Shown piece after piece: positions 56,956-64,000 of a stretch of DNA of 64,000 nt. Within the stretch, counting starts at the first letter, position 1, and every line of letters begins with the position of its first letter. Origin of the DNA: Bufo bufo (Eukaryota; Chordata; Amphibia; Anura; Bufonidae); contig NC_053392.1 of NCBI RefSeq assembly GCF_905171765.1, forward strand, positions 35,720,956 through 35,784,955, written 5' to 3'. Under the pieces are notes generated by a model. It worked only from the letters and a program-made list of their open reading frames with translations, did not search any database and was not told the DNA's origin. Made by a program: the position numbers and the translations under genes.

Positions 56956-57981
56956 TAGTAGGATTAAGGTTAGTTGGGTTAAAGTTAGTAGGATTAAGAT
57001 TGGTAAAGGTCAGGGTTACTAATACAAATCTATATTTATCTTCTAAGCAGGACAGCAGAATAGCCCCCAATATACTAAAGAACCTATACTGATTCAACCT
57101 AAATGGTTCCCTACAGGGGATATTGCATCCTATAGTGGATTCACAGAGTAAAGTGAACAGACAGAATGGTAAAACTAGCTGAGATCAGAACCAAAGTGGA
57201 AAAAAAGTCTAAACCCAATCAGTAATCAATATCCATATCAGTGATCAACTCAAAATATACAGACAGCGCAAAAATGAAAGGCAGGAGAATAGCCAGGAAA
57301 TTTTTCTAGCTGAAATTGTAACTTTCACTCATCCTTATTCTCAGTATATGTAATTGGAAAACGTTAAGAAAACTTTTAAAAAGCATATAATGACTGAAGT
57401 ACAGCATCCGATCAGCAGGAATGTACCTACGCTGGTTGTGGGATTTTCTTTGGGTTTATTTGCCTTTCAGGAGATTTCTGAAAAAATAGAAACGCTTTAA
57501 TTGCAGAGTTTATCCTATTAAAGTAGTTTGTATTCAATCTATTGACATTTTCACTTACCTTTTTAGTTTACACTAAGAACCAGTTAGAATAATTACAAAC
57601 ACGGCCAGAAGATGAAATCAAAATTCAAAAAGCAAGACAATGAACAGATCGGAAGCCACATTTTTATACAAAATGAGACTATTGTAGCGATGGTTTATAA
57701 AAAGAACCAACACCAGCTGGGAATAATTATACATGATCCTAGCAATTGCAAGATGGGAATTACACCAATGATTAGGGCTCTATCACAAGTTTACACTCTT
57801 TGAAAAGTATTAACATTTTCCAGGAATTTGTACTAGAATTTCAAAGAAACTGAAGTGAGGAAATAGTATGTAAAACTGTAATTGCAACTATAATTTTAAG
57901 AGTGTTTTCCAGTACGTATATATTAAAGACCTATCCTCAGGATTTGGCTTATTTAGTGGATAATTTACTATTGCCTCTGTG
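56956..57981. other. No gene recognised
   Basis: AT-rich, with a few short frames of no known similarity. A TATTAAAGACCTATCCTCAG fragment near 57918 is a piece of a TTAA fold-back arm. Confidence 0.45.
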
Positions 57982-57986
57982 CCAAT

Positions 57987-58540
57987 TGTCATAAACTTAC
58001 CTGTCCGAGCTCCAGCGGCGCGATCCTCAGTCTCGGCATGGCCGAGCCTTATCGTGATGTGACAGCATGCTTAGCAATAGGATGCAATGCTCTTTTTCTC
58101 CCCGCAGAGGGCATGTGCTGGAAGAGATTAGAAGTGGGTTGATAGCTCAGCTGCTCTATTCCTTTGTTGCTAGTGTTTCTGACTAATGGAACACCTATCA
58201 GGTGCTGATCTAGTGACTCAGTGGTCTGTTTAAACCCCTTCCTGGCCATACACCAGTGCAAGTGATAGTCTTGTTCCTGTGATGATTTGGTTTGCTCGTG
58301 TTTTTGACCTTGGCTCGTCCTTTGACTACTCTCTGTATCTCATGATTTGTACTGTGCATCCTGTCTGGTTTGTCGTTTGTCTATAGGTGTTTGTCTGTCT
58401 CTGGACCATAGTAGCATAGATACTTTCGACCAGTTGCGGACTTGCTACCTAGGGCTTGCACTGCAAGTAGGTAGGGAAAGGGAGCTGGGTTCTAGGTTAG
58501 GGCTCACTCTCTGTGTCTGTCCCTACCTACAGATGTTACA
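57987..58540 (+). repeat. Solo LTR (probable)
   Basis: Bounded by TGTCATAAACTTACC and CAGATGTTACA (TG...CA), with flanks CCAAT (57982-57986) and CCAGT (58541-58545), a 5-bp duplication with one difference. The interior, with TTTTTGACCTTGGCTCGTCC, is of the type common in Gypsy-like LTRs of amphibians as I recall them. No internal coding region is left. Confidence 0.62.
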
Positions 58541-58892
58541 CCAGTTTTCTGCCCACATTACTTTTTTTAAATAATAGACAAAGATTAGAGGAAGGGTTGG
58601 GGCCCAACAGATTTATCTTAATTTATGTTGGAAATTGGCATAAATTAAAGCTGATATCTACAGCAGATCAAAAGTGGTGTATGGACATACTAAAGATACG
58701 TGACATACCTCAATTAATAAACTAGGGCCCGTTCACTTGAGGAAGAAATATATCAAAACTCATGTGCCAGAAAAGTGGTGTGTTTTTGACTGTTTATCAG
58801 TGCAATAAGCAACTGGGACAAATTTATGAAGTAGAGATCAGTAAACCTTTTGAGATTCAGTTTGTTTCAGATCTGCCAAATTCTGGTCAGGT

Positions 58893-61557
58893 TTAACCCC
58901 TTAGGGACACAGCCTTATTTCACCTTAAGGACCAGGCCATTTTTTGCAAATCTGACCAGTGTCACTTTAAGTGGTGATAACTTTAAAACGCTTTTACTTA
59001 TCAAGGCCATTCTGAGACTGTTTTTTCGTCACATATTGTACTTCATGACAGTGGTAAAATGAAGTCAAAAAAATTAATTTTTTTTCATAAAAAAATACCT
59101 AATTTACCAAAAATTTAGAAAAATTTGCAAATTTCAGAATTTCAGTTTCTCTACTTCTTTAATACATAGTAATATCCCCAAAAATTGTGATGACTTTACA
59201 TTCCCCATATGTCTACTTCCTGTTTAAATTATTTTGGGAATGATATTTTATTTTTTGGGGATGTTACAATACTTAGAAGTTTAGAAGCAAATCTTGAAAT
59301 TTTTCAGAAATTTACAAAAACCCAATTTTTACGGACCACTGCAGGTCTGAAGTCACTTTGCGAGGCTTACATAATAGAAACCGGCCAAAAATGACCCCAT
59401 TATATAAACTACACCCTCAAGGTATTCAAAACTGATTTTACAAACTTTGTTAACCCTTTAGGTGTTGCACAAGAGTTATTGGCAAATGGGGATGAAATTT
59501 GAGAATTTCATTTTTTTGCCTAATTTTCCATTTTAACCCATTTTTTCCACTAACAAAGCAAGGGTTAACAGCCAAACAAGACTGTATCTTTATTGCCCTG
59601 ACTCTGTTGTTTACAGAAACACCCAATATATGTCCGTAAACTACTGTATGGCCACACAGCGGGGCGTAGAGTGAAAGGCGCGCCGTTTGGTTTTTGGAGG
59701 GCTGATTTTGCTGGACTGGTTTTTTGACACCATGTCCCATTTGAAGCCCCCCTGATGCACCCCTAGAGTAGAAAATCCATAAAAGTGACCCCATCTAAGA
59801 AACTACACCCCTCAAGGTATTCAAAACTGATTTTACAAACTTTGTTAACCCTTTAGGTGTTGCACAAGATTTAATTGAAAATAGAGATACAATTAAAAAA
59901 TTTCACTTTTTGGCAGATTTTCCATTTTAATATTTTTTTTCCAGTTACAAAGCAAGGGTTAACAGCCAAACAAAACTCATTATTTATGGCCCTGATTCTG
60001 TAGTTTACAGAAACACCCCATATGTGGCCATAAACCGCTGTTCGGGCACACGGCAGGGCGCAGAAGGAAAGGAATGCCATACGGTTTTTGGAAGGCAGAT
60101 TTTGCTGGACTGTTTTTTTTGACACCATGTTCCATTTGAAGCCCCCCTGATGCACCCCTAGAGTAGAAACTCCAAAAAAGTGACCCCATTTTAGAAACTA
60201 CGGGATAGGGTGTCAGTTTTGTTGGTACTAGTTTAGGGTACATATGATTTTTGGTTGCTCTATATTACACTTTTTGTGCGGCAAGGTAACAAGAAATAGC
60301 TTTTTGGCACTGTTTTTTTTTTTTGTTATTTACAACATTCATCTGACAGGTTAGATCATGTGGTAATTTTATAGAGCAGGTTGTCACGGACGCGGCGATA
60401 CCTAATATGTATACAATTTCTTTTATTTATGTAAGTTTTACACAACGATTTCATGAAAAAAATGTTTTAGTGTCTCCATAGTCTAAGAACCATAGTTTTT
60501 TCAGTTTTTGGGCGATTATCTTAAGTAGGGTCTCATTTTTTGCAGGAAGAGATGACGGTTTTATTGGCACTATTTTGGGGTGCATATAACTTTTTGATTG
60601 TTTGCTATTACACTTTTTGTGACGTAAGATGACAAAAAATGGCTTTTTTTACACCGTTTTTATTTTTATTTTTTTACGGTGGTCATCTGAGGGGTTAGGT
60701 CATGTGATATTTTTATAGAGATGGTCGATACCTAATATGTATACTTTTTTTTATTTATTTAAGTTTTACACAATGATTTCATTTTTGAAACAAAAAAAAT
60801 CATGTTTTAGTGTTTCCATAGTTTTTTCAGTTTTTGGGCGATTATCTTGGGTAGGGTATGATTTTTGTGGGATGAGATGACGGTTTGATTGGCACTATTT
60901 TGGCGTACATGCAACTTTTTTGATCACTTTTATTACCTTTTTTGGGAAGTAAGGTGGGCAAAATTTAAATGTCATCATAGTTTTTTATTTTTTATTTTTA
61001 TGGCGTTCACCGTTCAGGTAAAGTAACATGACCGTTTTATAGATCAGGTCATTACAGACGCGGCGATACCAAACATGTGTAGAGAATTTTTTTTTTCATT
61101 TTTAATCAGTGATAAATGTGTTTTTCTTTATCTTTACTTTTTTTTAACTTTTTTTTTACTTTTTTTTTGACCCAGACCCACTTGGTTCTTGAAGATCCAG
61201 TGGGTCTGATGTCTGTATAATACAGTACAGTACACTATATAGGGTACTGCACTGTATTTTACTTACACTTTGTCTGAACAGATCTATGCCTTTAGCACAG
61301 ATCTGTTCAGCACCATGGACAGCAGGATGCCTAGAAGGCGTCCTGTTGCCATGGGAACCTTCCCCGTCTGCTTAGTAGTGGCCAGAACTGCGCAGACGGG
61401 GAAGGGTAAGGAGGGGGGCTGTCTGGGGGCTCTCTCCCTCTCCATCGGGGGGCTGCATAGGCACAGCAGCACCCCGATGTGAGAGGGAGGGAGCTCCCTG
61501 AGCTGTTAACCTTTTCCATACAGCGGTCCATATGGACCGCGGTATGGAGAGGGTTAA
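58893..61557 (-). mobile_element. TTAA-flanked element E2, inverted relative of E1
   Basis: Starts TTAACCCCTTAGGGACACAG and runs through the reverse complement of E1: the AT-rich end (58893-59460), the 390-bp-type units (59450-60230) and the 350-bp-type units (60290-61080). It ends in a hairpin-rich part and a palindrome TTAACCTTTTCCATACAGCG facing CGCGGTATGGAGAGGGTTAA (61505-61557). The hairpin end differs in sequence from that of E1 while keeping the same design. Confidence 0.8.
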
Positions 61558-64000
61558 ACGGCTGACATCGCATCACAGATGTCAGACGTTAATACCAGGG
61601 TGTCAGCAATGTGCTGACACTCTGGTATACCCACTGTACACCAACGATTATTCAAGGAGAGGCGGGCGGGGAATCGCGATCCCGCCTGCCGCCCGCCTCC
61701 CGCACCGCCCACACCCCCCCCTGCACCTCCCGCAGCCATCAAATCATTCAGGGGTACAATCCGTCCCCCGCCTATCTGCCTTCCTCATCCTCCGGTCCTC
61801 TCTCAAACGCCGTGCCACAACAGCCGCCTTTTCCCACTGCCTCTGCCTCTACTTCTTCTTCCTCTTTTTTAGACAAAGGGAGATCCCTTACCAGCTTCGC
61901 GATCGCAATCGCTAGGACAGGGGCCATTGGACGACCTTCAAATTATCAACCTCTCAGCCCGGATCCTTCGTTCGGAGGAGGTGGGGGTCCTTAGGCGGGG
62001 ACTGTCGTTTGTACCCACTATGGACTTCAGTCTCTTTGCTTGGACTAAGGACCTCCACCTCTTCTGTAGAAGGCTCAAATGGCACAAGTTCTTTAAGAAC
62101 TCCAATAGTGATACTTGCCATAGATTAGGGCTTGATGGACCGCGGTATGGAGAGGGTTAAACGGCTGACATCGCATCACAGATGTCAGACGTTAATACCA
62201 GGGTGTCAGCAATGTGCTGACACTCTGGTATACCCACTGTACACCAACGATTATTCAAGGAGAGGCGGGCGGGGAATCGCGATCCCGCCTGCCGCCCGCC
62301 TCCCGCACCGCCCACACCCCCCCCCTGCACCTCCCGCAGCCGTCAAATCATTCAGGGGTACAATCCGTCCCCCGCCTATCTGCCTTCCTCATCCTCCGGT
62401 CCTCTCTCAAACGCCGTGCCACAACAGCCGCCTTTTCCCACTGCCTCTGCCTCTACTTCTTCTTCCTCTTTTTTAGACAAAGGGAGATCCCTTACCAGCT
62501 TCGCGATTGCAATCGCTAGGACAGGGGCCATTGGACGACCTTCAAATTATCAACCTCTCAGCCCGGATCCTTCGTTCGGAGGAGGTGGGGGTCCTTAGGC
62601 GGGGACCTTAGGCGGGGACTGTCGTTTGTACCCACTACGGACTTCAGTCTCTTTGCTTGGACTAAGGACCTCCACCTCTTCTGTAGAAGGCTCAAATGGC
62701 ACAAGTTCTTTAAGAACTCCAATAGTGATACTTGCCATAGATTAGGGCTTGATGGACCGCTGTATGGAGAGGGTTAAACGGCTGACATCGCATCACAGAT
62801 GTCAGACGTTAATACCAGGGACGCAGCAATGTGCTGACAGTCTGGTATACCCACTGTACACCAACGATTATTCAAGGAGAGGCGGGCGGGGAATCGCGAT
62901 CCCGCCTGCCGCCCGCCTCCCGCACCGCCCACACCCCCCCCTGCACCTCCCGCAGCCATCAAATCATTCAGGGGTACAATCCGTCCCCCGCCTATCTGCC
63001 TTCCTCATCCTCCGGTCCTCTCTCAAACGCCGTGCCACAACAGCCGCCTTTTCCCACTGCCTCTGCCTCTACTTCTTCTTCCTCTTTTTTAGACAAAGGG
63101 AGATCCCTTACCAGCTTCGCGATCGCAATCGCTAGGACAGGGGCCATTGGACGACCTTCAAATTATCAACCTCTCAGCCCGGATCCTTCGTTCGGAGGAG
63201 GTGGGGGTCCTTAGGCGGGGACCTTAGGCGGGGACTGTCGTTTGTACCCACTACGGACTTCAGTCTCTTTGCTTGGACTAAGGACCTCCACCTCTTCTGT
63301 AGAAGGCTCAAATGGCACAAGTTCTTTAAGAACTCCAATAGTGATACTTGCCATAGATTAGGGCTTGATGGACCGCGGTATGGAGAGGGTTAAACGGCTG
63401 ACATCGCATCACAGATGTCAGACGTTAATACCAGGGTGTCAGCAATGTGCTGACACTCTGGTATACCCACTGTACACCAACGATTATTCAAGGAGAGGCG
63501 GGCGGGGAATCGCGATCCCGCCTGCCGCCCGCCTCCCGCACCGCCCACACCCCCCCCTGCACCTCCCGCAGCCGTCAAATCATTCAGGGGTACAATCCGT
63601 CCCCCGCCTATCTGCCTTCCTCATCCTCCGGTCCTCTCTCAAACGCCGTGCCACAACAGCCGCCTTTTCCCACTGCCTCTGCCTCTACTTCTTCTTCCTC
63701 TTTTTTAGACAAAGGGAGATCCCTTACCAGCTTCGCGATCGCAATCGCTAGGACAGGGGCCATTGGACGACCTTCAAATTATCAACCTCTCAGCCCGGAT
63801 CCTTCGTTCGGAGGAGGTGGGGGTCCTTAGGCGGGGACCTTAGGCGGGGACTGTCGTTTGTACCCACTACGGACTTCAGTCTCTTTGCTTGGACTAAGGA
63901 CCTCCACCTCTTCTGTAGAAGGCTCAAATGGCACAAGTTCTTTAAGAACTCCAATAGTGATACTTGCCATAGATTAGGGCTTGATGGACCGCTGTATGGA
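61534..64000 (+). repeat. Chimeric tandem array of ~616-bp units, four full copies plus the next start
   Basis: Unit starts (GGACCGC followed by G or T, then GTATGGAGAGGG) lie at 61534, 62137, 62754, 63370 and 63986, spacing 603, 617, 616 and 616. Each unit contains the last ~24 bp of E2, two hairpins (about 61560-61625), a GC-rich stretch and a protein-coding piece like the N-terminus of a Penelope-type reverse transcriptase. Copies differ at only a few positions. The array continues past the window. Confidence 0.93.
61860..62136 (+). pseudogene. Reverse transcriptase N-terminal fragment, probably Penelope-like (repeated in each unit)
   Basis: The frame reads DDLQIINLSARILRSEEVGV, LRRGLSFVPTMDFSLFAWTK, DLHLFCRRLKWHKFF and CHRLGL, then crosses the unit border. 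Blocks of the form RGLSFVPT followed by DLxLFxRxL precede the RT fingers in Penelope-like proteins of fish and amphibians as I remember them; no RT catalytic motif is present to prove it. Equivalent fragments occur at about 62463-62753, 63079-63369 and 63695-63985, where a 13-bp duplication (CCTTAGGCGGGGA) shifts the frame. Confidence 0.55.

Noticed and set aside
57612..57803. A 63-codon frame (MKSKFKKQDNEQIG start) as a small gene
   Set aside because: No similarity, no neighbours or signals, and its length is expected by chance.
61560..61625. Possible hammerhead ribozyme, as found in Penelope-like elements
   Set aside because: The CTGATGA and GAAA core motifs are not both present in the right arrangement; only simple hairpins are seen.
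61532..63830. Several overlapping 127-128-codon frames repeated in each unit
   Set aside because: They are alternative frames of the same GC-rich repeat; only the frame with LSFVPT and LFCRRL resembles a known protein.

Overview
The window looks like intergenic, transposon-packed DNA from an amphibian, most likely a frog or toad. The inference rests on the mix of elements: hAT transposons with private minisatellites, Tc1 elements, an L1 and a CR1 LINE, a gamma-type endogenous retrovirus, TTAA-flanked fold-back elements, a Penelope-like fragment and a tetrapod-style olfactory receptor. No prokaryotic features are present. Nearly every long reading frame is a broken transposase, a reverse transcriptase or a shadow of a tandem repeat. 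The one intact host gene is an olfactory receptor on the minus strand at 53676-54584.

Layout. 1-11.8 kb: one L1 LINE split by two insertions. A hAT element (hAT-A, 1579-8045, 8-bp duplication CTCATAAC) contains a Tc1 element (6102-7648). A CR1 LINE sits at 8325-11221 (8-bp duplication CCAGTCTA). 11.8-20.9 kb: a minus-strand hAT (hAT-B) with two minisatellites; its transposase is split by two abutting Tc1 elements that share one TA (16198-18079 and 18082-19637). An older hAT scrap follows. 20.9-31.3 kb: a 5'-truncated endogenous retrovirus (end of pol, env, probable 3' LTR) whose env is split by a 7.1-kb hAT (hAT-C, 23055-30181). 31.7-36 kb: two TTAA-flanked elements (31728-32080 and 32303-35817). 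36.4-39.1 kb: a minus-strand LTR retrotransposon without pol. 40.2-41.2 kb: a tandem array of ~175-bp units, each carrying a U2 snRNA-like segment and abutting a truncated hAT (hAT-D, 41199-44472). 44.5-49.1 kb: decayed hAT and mariner-like pieces and a 1.1-kb fold-back hAT relative. 49.1-53.6 kb: mostly unassigned, with a minisatellite, a 22-G run and a TTAA fold-back. 53.7-54.6 kb: the olfactory receptor. 55.7-61.6 kb: a short hAT-A relative, a solo LTR and an inverted relative of the 32-kb TTAA element. 61.5-64 kb: a young ~616-bp tandem array mixing the end of that TTAA element with the N-terminal coding part of a probable Penelope-like reverse transcriptase; it runs off the right edge.

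Insertion order can be read from the sequence. Removing an insertion plus one copy of its target duplication restores the interrupted reading frame or matches an uninterrupted relative elsewhere in the window. The most unusual signals are the U2-like array and the chimeric 616-bp array. Both need alignment and expression data before a function can be claimed.
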